Origin: an uncultured Campylobacter sp.
Lineage (GTDB): Bacteria > Campylobacterota > Campylobacteria > Campylobacterales > Campylobacteraceae
Reading direction: 5' to 3'
DNA: 50,656 bases
Assembly (NCBI RefSeq): GCF_938045625.1
Contig: NZ_CALIAV010000059.1
Span: forward strand, 1-50,656
The notes beneath the pieces were generated by a model. It searched no databases. It was not told where the DNA came from and saw only the letters and a program-made list of their open reading frames with translations. Below are positions 17,119 through 26,262 of this stretch, piece by piece. Made by a program: the position numbers and the translations under genes. Position 1 is the stretch's first letter; each line of letters opens with the position of its first letter.

Positions 17119-19044
17119 TTACGCTTGTTCCTCTTTGTCTTCTAAATTTACGAGCCTGCTAGGCATGCCGCGCTCTTGTTCGTAGTTTGCGATGATCTCT
17201 CTAACCTTCGCGCCCTCGATAGTTTCCTCTTCGTAAAGCGCCTCTACCATCTTTTCTATCGCGTCGCCGTAGGTTCGCAGCGTCTCTAGTACGTGTTTAT
17301 AGCGCTCATCAAGCGTGGTTTTGATAAATTCATCCACTTTTTCCGCCGTTTTATCGCTATAGTCCCTATCGGCCTGACCGCCGGCTAGGAAAGTACTGCG
17401 GCGCTTTTCAAGCACCATAAGTCCCGCGATATCGCTCATACCGTATATCGAGATCATCGAGCGAAGTATATCGGTCGCACGCTCTAGGTCGTTGCCAGCG
17501 CCAGTTGAGATCTCTTTTATAAAGACCTCTTCTGCTGCGCGCCCCGCTAAAAGCACGTCCACTTCAGCCATCAGCTCGTGGCGCTGCATCATAAATTTAT
17601 TCTCTTCAGGCGTATGAAGCGTGTAACCAAGCGCCGCAAGTCCGCGCGGTATGATCGATACCTTAGTGACTCTGTTTGCGCCTTTGGTAGTCTCTGCTAT
17701 GAGCGCGTGTCCGCTCTCGTGATAGGCCACGATGCGCTTTTCTTTCGGATTTATACGGCGAGATTTTTTCTCAAGACCAGCGATCGCTCGCTCGACAGCC
17801 TCAAGTAAATCAGCCTGCTCGACTTTGCCTTTTTCTTTTCTGCCCGCCAGTAGCGCGGCTTCGTTTATGATATTTGCTAGATCCGCTCCCGCAAGACCTG
17901 CCGTCATGCGTGCGATATCCTCGATACTAACGCTATGATCAAGCTTAATATCTTTTATATGTACGCGTAAAATTTCGATCCTACCTTTAAAATCAGGCTT
18001 ATCGACGAGCACCTGCCTGTCAAATCTGCCCGGCCTTAAAAGCGCGGCGTCAAGCACCTCGGGACGGTTCGTCGCGGCAAGCACGATAACCGGCGATGCA
18101 TCCGAGCTAAAGCCGTCCATTTCGGCTAAAAGCTGATTTAGCGTCTGCTCGCGCTCGTCGTTTCCGCCGATCATGCCGCTAGCTGCGCGGCTCTTGCCGA
18201 TGGCGTCGATCTCGTCTATGAAAACGATCGCCGGCGCTTCTTTTTTCGCATTTTCAAAGAGGTCTCTTACGCGGCTAGCACCCACTCCGACAAACATCTC
18301 GATAAAGCTCGATCCAGAAACCGAGAAAAACGGTACGTCAGCTTCACCTGCAACAGCCTTTGCAAGCAAAGTTTTACCCGTACCCGGAGGCCCTACTAAA
18401 AGTACGCCTTTTGGGATTTTTGCGCCCAAATTTATATATCTATCCGGGTGTTTTAGAAAATCCACGATCTCTTTAACTTCTTCTTTTGCTTCCTGCACGC
18501 CCGCCACGTCGGTAAATTTAACCTTCGGCTTTTCAGAGTTTACTAGCTTTTTAGAGCTCCCCATTCCAAGGATACCGCCGCCCATATTTCGCTGCATTCG
18601 GCTAGCCAAAAACATCCAAATTCCAAAGAAAATAAAAATAGGAAGCACCCACGAGAAAATCATCTCGGTGAACCAATTCGTCTCGCTATACGCTCCGTAG
18701 GGAATCTTTTGCTCCTCCAAAATCGGCACTAGAGTCGGATCGTTTACTCTTTTGGCAAAGTATGTTCTACCGCCGTTATCCACGGCTTTTATCGAAGTCT
18801 CCGAGATGCCTACTTGCGCTACTTGCTTGTTTTTTATCATCTCTTTTATCTCGGAGTACGATGTGCTTTTCGAACCGGCCGCGCTCTGTCCTAGCAGCGT
18901 GCCGTCCATATCGCCGCCTCCGAGCCCGCGAAATGCTACCACTATCACGATAGCAAAAATGGCGAAAATCAAAATCGGATTTTTATTAAAAAAATTATTT
19001 CCGCCGTTATTTAAATTTTTATCATCGTTTTTTCTGTTATCCAT
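17119..19044 (-). CDS. ftsH: ATP-dependent zinc metalloprotease FtsH
   Basis: FtsH is a hexameric membrane protease that degrades faulty membrane proteins and regulatory targets. Helices at about 22-39 and 128-148 flank a small periplasmic domain. The AAA+ module has Walker A GPPGTGKT (218-225), Walker B IVFIDEIDAIG and the second region of homology LLRPGRFDRQV. The zinc site is HESGH (YHESGHALIAE). The length of 641 residues is standard. It lies between prmA and psd, and these genes appear to be one transcript, the same order I recall from C. jejuni. Confidence 0.97.
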   Translation of the reverse strand: MDNRKNDDKNLNNGGNNFFNKNPILIFAIFAIVIVVAFRGLGGGDMDGTLLGQSAAGSKSTSYSEIKEMIKNKQVAQVGISETSIKAVDNGGRTYFAKRVNDPTLVPILEEQKIPYGAYSETNWFTEMIFSWVLPIFIFFGIWMFLASRMQRNMGGGILGMGSSKKLVNSEKPKVKFTDVAGVQEAKEEVKEIVDFLKHPDRYINLGAKIPKGVLLVGPPGTGKTLLAKAVAGEADVPFFSVSGSSFIEMFVGVGASRVRDLFENAKKEAPAIVFIDEIDAIGKSRAASGMIGGNDEREQTLNQLLAEMDGFSSDASPVIVLAATNRPEVLDAALLRPGRFDRQVLVDKPDFKGRIEILRVHIKDIKLDHSVSIEDIARMTAGLAGADLANIINEAALLAGRKEKGKVEQADLLEAVERAIAGLEKKSRRINPKEKRIVAYHESGHALIAETTKGANRVTKVSIIPRGLAALGYTLHTPEENKFMMQRHELMAEVDVLLAGRAAEEVFIKEISTGAGNDLERATDILRSMISIYGMSDIAGLMVLEKRRSTFLAGGQADRDYSDKTAEKVDEFIKTTLDERYKHVLETLRTYGDAIEKMVEALYEEETIEGAKVREIIANYEQERGMPSRLVNLEDKEEQA

Positions 19045-19062
19045 TACATTCCTTAAATTATT

Positions 19063-19893
19063 TTACGCTTTTTGAAATACGAAGCTTTTCCACTCGTTTT
19101 TGGTTTGACTTTCTACCAGTTTGAGCGACGAAAAAGCCTCTAAAATTCGCGTTTCGTATTTATCCAAAACGCCTGCTAAAACGAGATATGAGCCCTCTTT
19201 TAGCAAATTTATCAAATCATTTTTTAGCATTAGTATCACATCGGCGATTATGTTTGCTACGACGACGTCGTATTTTTTATCCAAATTCGCCACCGAACCG
19301 GTCCAAATTTGATTAAATTTAACCCCGTTTAGCTCGGCATTTTTCTGCGAGCTTTGCACTGCTTGCTCGTCGGTATCACAGGCGTCCGTAACGCAGCCTA
19401 GTTTTGCTAAAGCGATACTTAGTATTCCGCTTCCGCAGCCCACGTCAAGCGCACTCATGCCGTTTGCAGCGTATTTTTGCAGATACTCTATGCAAGCGCT
19501 CGTGCTCTCGTGGTGACCAGAGCCAAAGGCAAGAGCGGGGTCGATGATGATGTTTTCAAACCCGTCTTTAGACTCTTCCCAGCTTGGGTGGATGTAAATT
19601 TTGCCGATCTCTATCGGTCTTACGTTTTTTTTGTATTCGTTTAGCCAGTCTTTATTTTCTTTTTGGCTTTTTGTTATCTTAAATTCGATCTCGCGACCAA
19701 GCGCGTCCTGTAGAGATTTTGCGTATTCTTGCAGACCAAATTCCACTTCGTCTAACTCGTCTTCGTCTCGGATGATAAACCCGCCCGTAGTCTCCTGCGT
19801 GCAAGTAACGCCCAAAGAAAAAACAAGATCTTCAAAAAGTTCGCGAAGCTCCTGCGAACAAAGAACTTCAAGCTCGTAAAATTTATCTTTCAA
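19063..19893 (-). CDS. prmA: ribosomal protein L11 methyltransferase
   Basis: PrmA uses S-adenosylmethionine to trimethylate ribosomal protein L11. The class I methyltransferase motif I is DVGCGSGILSIAL, preceded by the PrmA signature DPALAFGSGHHEST. Motif IV is in VVANIIADVIL. The N-terminal ~120 residues form the L11-binding domain. Length is 276 residues. It is 12 bases from cheY upstream and 18 bases from ftsH downstream, part of a tight cluster. Confidence 0.95.
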   Translation of the reverse strand: MKDKFYELEVLCSQELRELFEDLVFSLGVTCTQETTGGFIIRDEDELDEVEFGLQEYAKSLQDALGREIEFKITKSQKENKDWLNEYKKNVRPIEIGKIYIHPSWEESKDGFENIIIDPALAFGSGHHESTSACIEYLQKYAANGMSALDVGCGSGILSIALAKLGCVTDACDTDEQAVQSSQKNAELNGVKFNQIWTGSVANLDKKYDVVVANIIADVILMLKNDLINLLKEGSYLVLAGVLDKYETRILEAFSSLKLVESQTKNEWKSFVFQKA

Positions 19894-19905
19894 ATTTACG
19901 CTCTT

Positions 19906-20271
19906 TTAGCCTAAGACGTCTTCAAGTTTTTCTTTTAAAACTTGCGGCGTAAACGGCTTTACGATGTAGTTATTGACGCCTGCTTTTAGCGCGGTGATGA
20001 CCTCGGCCTTACCGCCCTCGGTCGTTACCATAATGATAGGCATATCGACGTATTTTGCCTCGGCGCGGACCTTTTTTACAAGCTCAAGGCCGTTCATTTC
20101 AGGCATGTTCCAGTCGGTGATAAGCACGTTTATATCGCTGTGTTGGCCCAAAATTTGCCACGCTTCTACTCCGTGCTCGGCCTCTAAAATTTCTTGATGC
20201 CCGAGCCTTTGCAGGGTGTTTTTTATGATTCTTCTCATAGTTGAGCTGTCGTCGACTACTAGTATTTTCAC
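19906..20271 (-). CDS. cheY: chemotaxis response regulator CheY
   Basis: CheY is the single-domain regulator that, when phosphorylated by CheA, binds the flagellar switch. The acidic pocket is DD at residues 7-8 and the phosphorylated Asp is D53 (LITDWNMPEMNG). The conserved Thr is in MVTTEGGKA and the conserved Lys in YIVKPFTP. At 121 residues it has no output domain. The start is a GTG preceded by AAAAAAGGATACGATT. The close link to prmA and ftsH matches the C. jejuni order as I remember it. Confidence 0.95.
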   Translation of the reverse strand: MKILVVDDSSTMRRIIKNTLQRLGHQEILEAEHGVEAWQILGQHSDINVLITDWNMPEMNGLELVKKVRAEAKYVDMPIIMVTTEGGKAEVITALKAGVNNYIVKPFTPQVLKEKLEDVLG

Positions 20272-20299
20272 AATCGTATCCTTTTTTAAAAAATATCCA

Positions 20300-20305
20300 A
20301 TTCTA
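20300..20305 (-). promoter_or_regulatory. -10 box of the cheY promoter
   Basis: The minus strand reads TTTGCTAGAATTGG, an extended -10 (TAGAAT) 29 bases upstream of the cheY GTG. It would drive cheY-prmA-ftsH-psd-pssA and separates this group from the his/pgl genes upstream. Confidence 0.55.
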
Positions 20306-20337
20306 GCAAATTTTATATTTAAATTTACTTTAAAATT

Positions 20338-21048
20338 TTAGCGACCCAGTTTAAAGGCCTCTTTTAGATCAAGCGTCCCCTCGTAGTACGCCTTGCCTAC
20401 GATAGTTCCGTAGACGTCTCCCGCGTGCTTTAGCGCCTGGATATCCGAGATATCTTTTACGCCGCCGCTTGCGATCGTATTTATGCCGCTAGCTTTTGCG
20501 ATTTGCGATGTAAATTCCACGTTCACGCCGCTAAGAGTCCCGTCTTTTGAGATGTCGGTACAGATTATCGCTTCGACTCCGGCTCCGGCAAATTTATACG
20601 CTAGCTCAGTCGCCCTCATCTGCGACACCTCCGCCCAGCCTTGCACGGCAACAAAGCCCTCTTTTGCGTCTATGCCGACGGCGACGCGGTATTTTTGCGC
20701 CATTTCTTTAGTAAAATTCGGATCCTTTAGCGCGACCGAGCCCAAGATAACGCGCGTTATGCCGCTATCAAGGTAGCTTTTTATTCGCGCTTCGTCGCGT
20801 ATCCCGCCGCCGATTTGGATTTGTAAATTTGCGGCTTTTGCGATCTTTTCTACGGTTTTTAGATTTACCGCTTCGCCCGCAAACGCACCATCAAGATCGA
20901 CGACGTGAAGCCACTTTGCGCCCATATCTTCAAATCTTTTGGCTAGCTCCCACGGCGCGTCCGAGTAGATTTTCGCACTATTCATCTCGCCTTTAAAAAG
21001 CCGAACCGCCTTACCCTCTTTTAAATCTATCGCAGGGAAAATTTCCAT
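20338..21048 (-). CDS. hisA: phosphoribosylformimino-AICAR ribotide isomerase (HisA)
   Basis: HisA is a TIM barrel that opens the ribose ring of ProFAR in histidine synthesis. The catalytic N-terminal Asp is in FPAIDLKEGKAVRL and the second in CTDISKDGTLSG. Phosphate-binding loops are QIGGGIRDE and IASGGVKD. I start it at the ATG at 21048, 6 bases after GGAGA; a GTG three bases earlier also works. It overlaps or abuts hisH, whose product makes the next reaction possible with HisF. HisF itself is not in the window. Confidence 0.95.
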   Translation of the reverse strand: MEIFPAIDLKEGKAVRLFKGEMNSAKIYSDAPWELAKRFEDMGAKWLHVVDLDGAFAGEAVNLKTVEKIAKAANLQIQIGGGIRDEARIKSYLDSGITRVILGSVALKDPNFTKEMAQKYRVAVGIDAKEGFVAVQGWAEVSQMRATELAYKFAGAGVEAIICTDISKDGTLSGVNVEFTSQIAKASGINTIASGGVKDISDIQALKHAGDVYGTIVGKAYYEGTLDLKEAFKLGR

Positions 21049-21659
21049 CACATCTCTCCGAAATTTCGTAAAATTTTTAGTCCCGTCTCATGGCTCTTTT
21101 CGGGGTGCGGCTGAAAGCCGAAAATGTTATCTTTATGTACCGCGCTTACGAATTTATAGCCGTACTCGGTAAAGCCAAGCGCCGCGTCATCATCGCAAAC
21201 TACGTGATAAGAGTGCACGAAGTATAAATACTCGCTAGCCGCTAGATCCTTATTTATCGGTGTTTGCTTGGTAAAATTTATCGTATTCCACCCGGTGTGC
21301 GGCACCTTTAGCGGAGCGTCAAATTTGGACGGGTCAAATTTAACCACTCGCCCTTTTACGAGCCCGAGCCCCTCATTTACGCCAAACTCCTCGCTTTGCT
21401 CAAAAAGCAGCTGCATACCCAGACAAATGCCCAAAAACGGCTTTCCGCCGGCTACGGCCTCTTTTATCGCGGGGATAAAATTTCTATCTTTTAGCTTATC
21501 CATCGCTTCGCCAAAAGCTCCGACGCCAGGCAAAATAATCTTGTCAAATTTACCCAGTTCCTCGCCGCGACCGACGAGTTTCGCCTTTAAATTTAAACTC
21601 TCAAACGCGTTTAAAACGCTTCTTAAATTTCCCGCGCCGTAGTCGATGATGCCGATCAA
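21048..21659 (-). CDS. hisH: imidazole glycerol phosphate synthase, glutaminase subunit HisH
   Basis: HisH releases ammonia from glutamine for HisF. The glutaminase nucleophile is the Cys in FLGICLGMQLLF, and the His-Glu pair of the triad is in GFQPHPEKS. The N-terminus IGIIDYGAGNLRSVLNAF is the family signature. The start is a TTG that overlaps the pglG stop (TTGA), with GGAG 7 bases upstream. So hisH and hisA are translationally coupled to the glycosylation operon, an unusual place for histidine genes. Confidence 0.95.
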   Translation of the reverse strand: MIGIIDYGAGNLRSVLNAFESLNLKAKLVGRGEELGKFDKIILPGVGAFGEAMDKLKDRNFIPAIKEAVAGGKPFLGICLGMQLLFEQSEEFGVNEGLGLVKGRVVKFDPSKFDAPLKVPHTGWNTINFTKQTPINKDLAASEYLYFVHSYHVVCDDDAALGFTEYGYKFVSAVHKDNIFGFQPHPEKSHETGLKILRNFGEM

Positions 21660-22552
21660 TGCGAGCTCCTTTGCTTGGTAGCAAAAAGATAGATGCTAAG
21701 CGCGATCATCAATATCGCAACGCCGCCGATGAGATAGATCGCGTTTATGATGTGATCGGGCGCCGTGATGGCAAATTTAAACACGAGCATCAGCGCCTCG
21801 ATAGCAAGCGCGATGATGATCGACCCGATAAATCTAATCATCGTTTTGTTTTCCATATCTTCATTGCGCTTGCTTTTACCCAGCACCTCTTCTTCAAATA
21901 TCGCTTTAACCAGATCAAAGATCGCAAGCGCCAGCGTCAGCACGATCGTGTGCTCAAACATCTTTTCTACTTCGATATTTAAAAGATCATTAGCCAAAAG
22001 CCCCTTGAGCGCGTCGGCGAACAAAAACAAGGCTATGGTAAAAAGCGCGACCGAAAATGCGGCGTAAACGACCTTAAGAAATTTACCGAAGTAGCTCTCT
22101 AGCTTGCCGTGGGAGACGATGGTTAGGATATTTTCTAGCGAAACGTCGATACACGCGACGAATTTTAGCTCTCCCTTATCATCATATATCGGAGTGGACG
22201 CCGTCACGCACAGTTCGCCCGTGAGCGAGGACGGATACGGGTCGCTTAGCACGCAGCGCTTCTCGCGCACCGCGGTGTAATAATAAGACTTATTGCTACA
22301 GTTTTCGCCGCCGCCGGCTTTGTATTTTTCGTTTAGGCTTACGGTGTCGCCTATTTGTACGCCGTTTGCGTCAAGCACGTAAAACGCGTCAAAGCCCTCT
22401 ATCTCGTGAGCCATTTTATCAAAGCCGCTTTTTATCGACTCGGCGTTTACCCCTGGTAGCCTGTTTGGTAAATTTTTACTAAAAAGATAGCATATATAGG
22501 CTCTAGCCTTGTATCTTAACTCCGAAAACCTCTGTATATCTTGTAACGTCAA
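21656..22552 (-). CDS. pglG: PglG-like membrane protein with sensor-type periplasmic domain
   Basis: The first ~165 residues resemble a PDC/Cache sensor domain (FDAFYVLDANGVQIGD, then YYYTAVREKRCVLSDPYPSSLTGELCVTASTPIYD split by family-like turns). About four membrane helices follow, with a charged segment (EEEVLGKSKRNEDMENK) between the second and third. There is no kinase or methyl-accepting domain, so how it would signal is unclear. The C. jejuni gene at this place, pglG, is likewise not required for making the N-glycan as far as I recall. The TTG start follows AAGGAATAAA and lies 2 bases after pglF. Confidence 0.85.
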   Translation of the reverse strand: MTLQDIQRFSELRYKARAYICYLFSKNLPNRLPGVNAESIKSGFDKMAHEIEGFDAFYVLDANGVQIGDTVSLNEKYKAGGGENCSNKSYYYTAVREKRCVLSDPYPSSLTGELCVTASTPIYDDKGELKFVACIDVSLENILTIVSHGKLESYFGKFLKVVYAAFSVALFTIALFLFADALKGLLANDLLNIEVEKMFEHTIVLTLALAIFDLVKAIFEEEVLGKSKRNEDMENKTMIRFIGSIIIALAIEALMLVFKFAITAPDHIINAIYLIGGVAILMIALSIYLFATKQRSSH

Positions 22553-22554
22553 AT

Positions 22555-24333
22555 TTATTCCTTATTTAGCGCGTGATTAAACTCGGGCACGATCTCTTTA
22601 AGCGCCGCCGCGACATCGTCCGCGTGCGTTAAATTTTTAATTTGCTCGTTTAGTTTAGCTAGGTCGTATTCGCCCGAGTGCGTCACGAAAATAGACTGAA
22701 ATTCGGTTTTTACGTCGTCTTTATTGATTAAAAGCTCCTCGTAAAGCTTCTCTCCAGGGCGAAGGCCGACGAATTCGACGCCCAGGTGCTCTTTGTTTGA
22801 TAAAATCAGCATCTTTTTAGCTAGATCGGCGATCTTTATCGGCTCACCCATATCAAGCACGAAAAGCTCGCCGCCTTTTGCGATCGAGGCAGCCTGAAGC
22901 ACGAGCTGACAGGCCTCGGAGACCAGCATAAAGTACCTCGTGATATCAGGATGTGTGACGGTTAGCGGTTTATTATTTTCGATTTGTTCTTTAAATTTCG
23001 GTATTACGCTGCCGCTTGAGCCTAGAACGTTGCCAAAACGCACTGCAACGATCTCGGTTTTAGCTGGCAAATTTGAGTTTAGCGCGTAAAGCTCGCACAC
23101 GCGTTTAGTCGCGCCCATGATGTTTGTCGGGCGCACAGCTTTATCGGAGGATATCATCACGACCTTGCTAACGCCGTATTCGATAGATAAATCGATCAAA
23201 ATTTTAGTGCCGATTATGTTATTTACGACAGCTGCTTTCGGGTTTGCTTCGCAAAGCGGCACGTGCTTATAGGCTGCGGCGTGGATAGCGATCTGCGGCC
23301 TAAACTCCTCAAATACCGCGCGCAGATCATCCTCGTTTACGATATTTATCATCTTGCTCACGGTTTTGTCGCTGTGGGTTATCTCGCCGATTTTATAGAG
23401 ATTAAACTCGCTATGATCGATCATGATTAGCTTGCTAACGCCAAATTTTAGGCACTGCTTGCAAATTTCACTACCGATACTACCTCCCGCACCCGTAACC
23501 AAAACGACCTTACCGCCTAAAAATTTCTCCACCGCACTACTATCTAGGTCTTTTGGCTTTCTAGCTAGCAGATCCTCGATCGAGATGTCCTTGATAGCGT
23601 CCTTGCCAGTGCCAAACATAGAAAAAATCTTGATATCGCGGATACCGTAAGCCGTAAGCTCGTCAAAAAGCTCGGCTAGCTCGTCTTGACCCAGAGCTAG
23701 CGCGATGATAGCGGTTTTTACGTTGTATTCTTTGATCAAATTTGCAATTTCGCTCTTTGGCTGCACCAAAAATCCGTCGCAGTAAGTACCGACTAGATCG
23801 CTCCTACCATCCACGACGCCCACGGCATAAAGGTCGATGTAGCCCTGCCTAAGCCCCTTTAAAACATGCAGCGCCTTTGACGTAGCACCGATAACGACGC
23901 ATGGCTCGCCCGTATGAGGCTTTTTAGAAAAGTCTAAAAACATACGCTTAGCGATTCTTAAATTTCCGATTAGCAGGCACGAGATGATAAAGTCTATAAA
24001 AACCACGCTTCGCGGAAACGGGTTGAAAACGGCTGGCATCGCAAAATAAACGATCCAAAAGCAAACTATCGCGCAAAGATGAACGAGGAAAATTTTCCTC
24101 GCTTCGTTTAGTCCGAAAAATCTCCACGGCACCTTATAAATTTTAAAAAGCCACATAAAAAATAGCTTTAAAACCACCATCGTAGCGCAGCCCGCGACTA
24201 GCCCACCCCTAAAATAATCAGGCAGCACGCCGCTAAATCTAAGCAAATACGCTAGATAAAACGACGCTGCAAATATCACGATGTCAAAGGTTAGAAAAAA
24301 CGCAAGCCGCTTTAGCTTCGTCGCTTTAAACAT
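22555..24333 (-). CDS. pglF: UDP-N-acetylglucosamine 4,6-dehydratase PglF
   Basis: PglF makes UDP-4-keto-6-deoxy-GlcNAc, the first step to bacillosamine. About four N-terminal membrane helices (residues 10-120) precede a CoA-binding-like domain (VVIGATSKALHVLKG) and the NAD-dependent dehydratase domain with VTGAGGSIGSE. The active-site segment is SSDKAVRPTNIMGATKR. The 592-residue length fits the polytopic family, which also includes WbpM and FlmA. Its place directly before pglE settles the role. Confidence 0.95.
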   Translation of the reverse strand: MFKATKLKRLAFFLTFDIVIFAASFYLAYLLRFSGVLPDYFRGGLVAGCATMVVLKLFFMWLFKIYKVPWRFFGLNEARKIFLVHLCAIVCFWIVYFAMPAVFNPFPRSVVFIDFIISCLLIGNLRIAKRMFLDFSKKPHTGEPCVVIGATSKALHVLKGLRQGYIDLYAVGVVDGRSDLVGTYCDGFLVQPKSEIANLIKEYNVKTAIIALALGQDELAELFDELTAYGIRDIKIFSMFGTGKDAIKDISIEDLLARKPKDLDSSAVEKFLGGKVVLVTGAGGSIGSEICKQCLKFGVSKLIMIDHSEFNLYKIGEITHSDKTVSKMINIVNEDDLRAVFEEFRPQIAIHAAAYKHVPLCEANPKAAVVNNIIGTKILIDLSIEYGVSKVVMISSDKAVRPTNIMGATKRVCELYALNSNLPAKTEIVAVRFGNVLGSSGSVIPKFKEQIENNKPLTVTHPDITRYFMLVSEACQLVLQAASIAKGGELFVLDMGEPIKIADLAKKMLILSNKEHLGVEFVGLRPGEKLYEELLINKDDVKTEFQSIFVTHSGEYDLAKLNEQIKNLTHADDVAAALKEIVPEFNHALNKE

Positions 24334-25422
24334 TTATAAATTTTCCTTTACGATTTTTACCACTCGCGCGAATTCCTCATCCCCCATCGCAGTGCCGCTA
24401 GGCAGGCAGATACCGCGCGCAAACATCTCCTCGCTAGCGCCGTCCGTAAACGCTAGCGCCCCTTCAAACACCGGCTGCATATGCATCGGCTTCCAAAGCG
24501 GACGGCTTTCTATGTTTTCTTTGGCAAGCGCTTCTATCACGCGCAAGTGCGCGCCTTTTTCTTTAAACAGCGCGGTCGTTAGCCAACGGTTACCGCGAGA
24601 ATTTGCAATCTCTGGCATAAACTCAAGCTCGGGAAGTTCTTTTTTATATTTTTCAAAAATTTCTCGTTTTTTTATCACGCGCTGCTCGAGCACCTCCATC
24701 TGTGCCGTTCCGATCGCGCCCAGGACGTTGCTCAGGCGGTAGTTGTAGCCGTAGTCTTTGTGCTCGTAGTGCAAAAAGGGCTCCCTAGCTTGCGTGCTGT
24801 AAAATCTCGCCTTTTCCACGAGATCTCTTTCGCCCACTAGCATACCGCCGCCGCTTGTAGTTATGATTTTGTTGCCGTTAAAGCTATATGCGCCCAGCCG
24901 TCCGAAAGTGCCCAGCGCCTTGCCGTTATAAAAGCCACCCAGCGCCTCGGCTGCGTCTTCGACGACGGCGATATTTTCCCGCTCGCAGATCTCGCAGATC
25001 TCTTTCATCTTTGCCGCCTGACCGTAAAGGTGCGTGACGACGAGCGCTTTTGGCTTTTTAGGCGAGTTTGCGATCGCCTTTTTTAGTAGCTCGGGGCTTA
25101 GATTCCAGCTTTCGTCGCTATCTACGAAAATGGGCGTAGCGCCTTGATAGAGTATCGGACTAACGGACGCCATAAAGGTAAACGTAGATGCTAGTACCAC
25201 GTCTCCTGCGCCGATACCAAGCACCCTTAGCGCTAAGTGGATTGCCGACGTGCCCGAATTTAGCGCTAATGCATCGGGCGCTCCCGCGTAGCTTGAGACG
25301 CTCGCTTCAAATTTATTCACGTATTCGCCAAGCGGCGCGATGTAGTTGCTCTTAAAGACCTCGTTTATGTACTCTTGCTCTTTGCCGCTCATGTGCGGCG
25401 GACTTAGGAAAATTCTTTGCAT
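24334..25422 (-). CDS. pglE: UDP-4-amino-sugar aminotransferase PglE
   Basis: PglE is a PLP enzyme that transfers an amino group from glutamate to C4 of the keto sugar made by PglF. The PLP-binding Lys is K185 in AYSFNGNKIITTSGGG. LNSGTSAIHLAL (about 54-65) is the cofactor phosphate loop, and VVEDAAEALGG carries the Asp that contacts the ring nitrogen. Length is 362 residues. The ATG follows AAGGAATAAT. A probable promoter lies just upstream, so pglE, pglF and pglG may be expressed partly on their own. Confidence 0.96.
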   Translation of the reverse strand: MQRIFLSPPHMSGKEQEYINEVFKSNYIAPLGEYVNKFEASVSSYAGAPDALALNSGTSAIHLALRVLGIGAGDVVLASTFTFMASVSPILYQGATPIFVDSDESWNLSPELLKKAIANSPKKPKALVVTHLYGQAAKMKEICEICERENIAVVEDAAEALGGFYNGKALGTFGRLGAYSFNGNKIITTSGGGMLVGERDLVEKARFYSTQAREPFLHYEHKDYGYNYRLSNVLGAIGTAQMEVLEQRVIKKREIFEKYKKELPELEFMPEIANSRGNRWLTTALFKEKGAHLRVIEALAKENIESRPLWKPMHMQPVFEGALAFTDGASEEMFARGICLPSGTAMGDEEFARVVKIVKENL

Positions 25423-25447
25423 TATTATTCCTTAAATAAATTTACGC

Positions 25448-25453
25448 ATTGTA
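25448..25453 (-). promoter_or_regulatory. possible internal promoter (-10) before pglE
   Basis: The minus strand reads TAAGTGCTACAATGCG, with TACAAT as a good -10 box, 26 bases upstream of the pglE ATG. It lies in the only sizeable gap within the pgl genes. Confidence 0.45.
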
Positions 25454-25534
25454 GCACTTAAAATCTAAATATTTTTATAAAAACTCGTTTAAATTTGCTT
25501 TTAGGCCGTAGAAAATGGGGATTTTGTTAAATTT

Positions 25535-25572
25535 TGCGTCAAAATGTATTTTGGAACTGCAAATTTGACGCA
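25535..25572. repeat. 9-bp inverted repeat in the pglD-pglE gap
   Basis: TGCGTCAAA (25535-25543) and TTTGACGCA (25564-25572) are perfect complements around a 20-base loop. It could form a hairpin in the pgl transcript between pglD and pglE. A T-run is lacking, so termination is uncertain. Confidence 0.45.
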
Positions 25573-25656
25573 GCAAATGATATTTATATATTTTGCCTGT
25601 GCCGACTTTTGTCGCTACGGACGTAAATTTGACGAGCGATATTTTGGCTCTCAAAT

Positions 25657-26262
25657 TTAGCTCAAATTTCGCCTAACTTTAGCGGGATTACCGTAGGCGA
25701 CGCTACCGTCTGCGATATCTCGTACTACGACGCTGCCCGCTCCGATGATACAGTTTGCACCGATTTTTATGCACTGCACTGCGCAAGATCCTATGCCTAC
25801 GTGCGTATTTGCACCCACGATCACGCCTCCTGCTAGCGCCGCATTTGGGCTAACGTGCGCAAAATCGCCGATCTCGCAGTCGTGCTCGATGATCGCGCCA
25901 GTGTTTATTATCGCCCCCTCGCCTACCACCGCTCGCGCGTTTATGACGGCATTTGGCATCACGACCGCACCCTCGCCTATTTGCGCGCTCTTACTTACCA
26001 CCGCGCTTGGATGGATCAAATTTACTAAGACAAAGCCCGCGTTTTTTACTCTTTCTTGCAGGATACGTCTGATTTTATTATCTCCGATAGCCACGATCAT
26101 GTCGGCTTTTTCCAGACTCGGGTCAAATTTGAGCACGTTTTTGCCGTCAAATTTGGAGTCGTCCAAAAACACTACCTCGCCGTATCCGCAGGCTCTTGCT
26201 ACGTCCGCGACGACGGCTCCGTGTCCGCTAAAGCCATAAACGTAAATTTTAGTTGCGGCCAT
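25657..26262 (-). CDS. pglD: UDP-4-amino-sugar N-acetyltransferase PglD
   Basis: PglD acetylates the C4 amino group to give UDP-diNAc-bacillosamine. The N-terminal ~75 residues form a small Rossmann domain that binds the UDP sugar (YVYGFSGHGAVVAD). The rest is a left-handed beta helix of hexapeptide repeats (IGEGAVVMPNAVI, VGEGAIINTGAII). The catalytic base is probably H127 in IIEHDCEIGDFAHVSP. Length is 201 residues. It overlaps pglC by 14 bases, and a 234-base gap separates it from pglE. Confidence 0.95.
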   Translation of the reverse strand: MAATKIYVYGFSGHGAVVADVARACGYGEVVFLDDSKFDGKNVLKFDPSLEKADMIVAIGDNKIRRILQERVKNAGFVLVNLIHPSAVVSKSAQIGEGAVVMPNAVINARAVVGEGAIINTGAIIEHDCEIGDFAHVSPNAALAGGVIVGANTHVGIGSCAVQCIKIGANCIIGAGSVVVRDIADGSVAYGNPAKVRRNLS

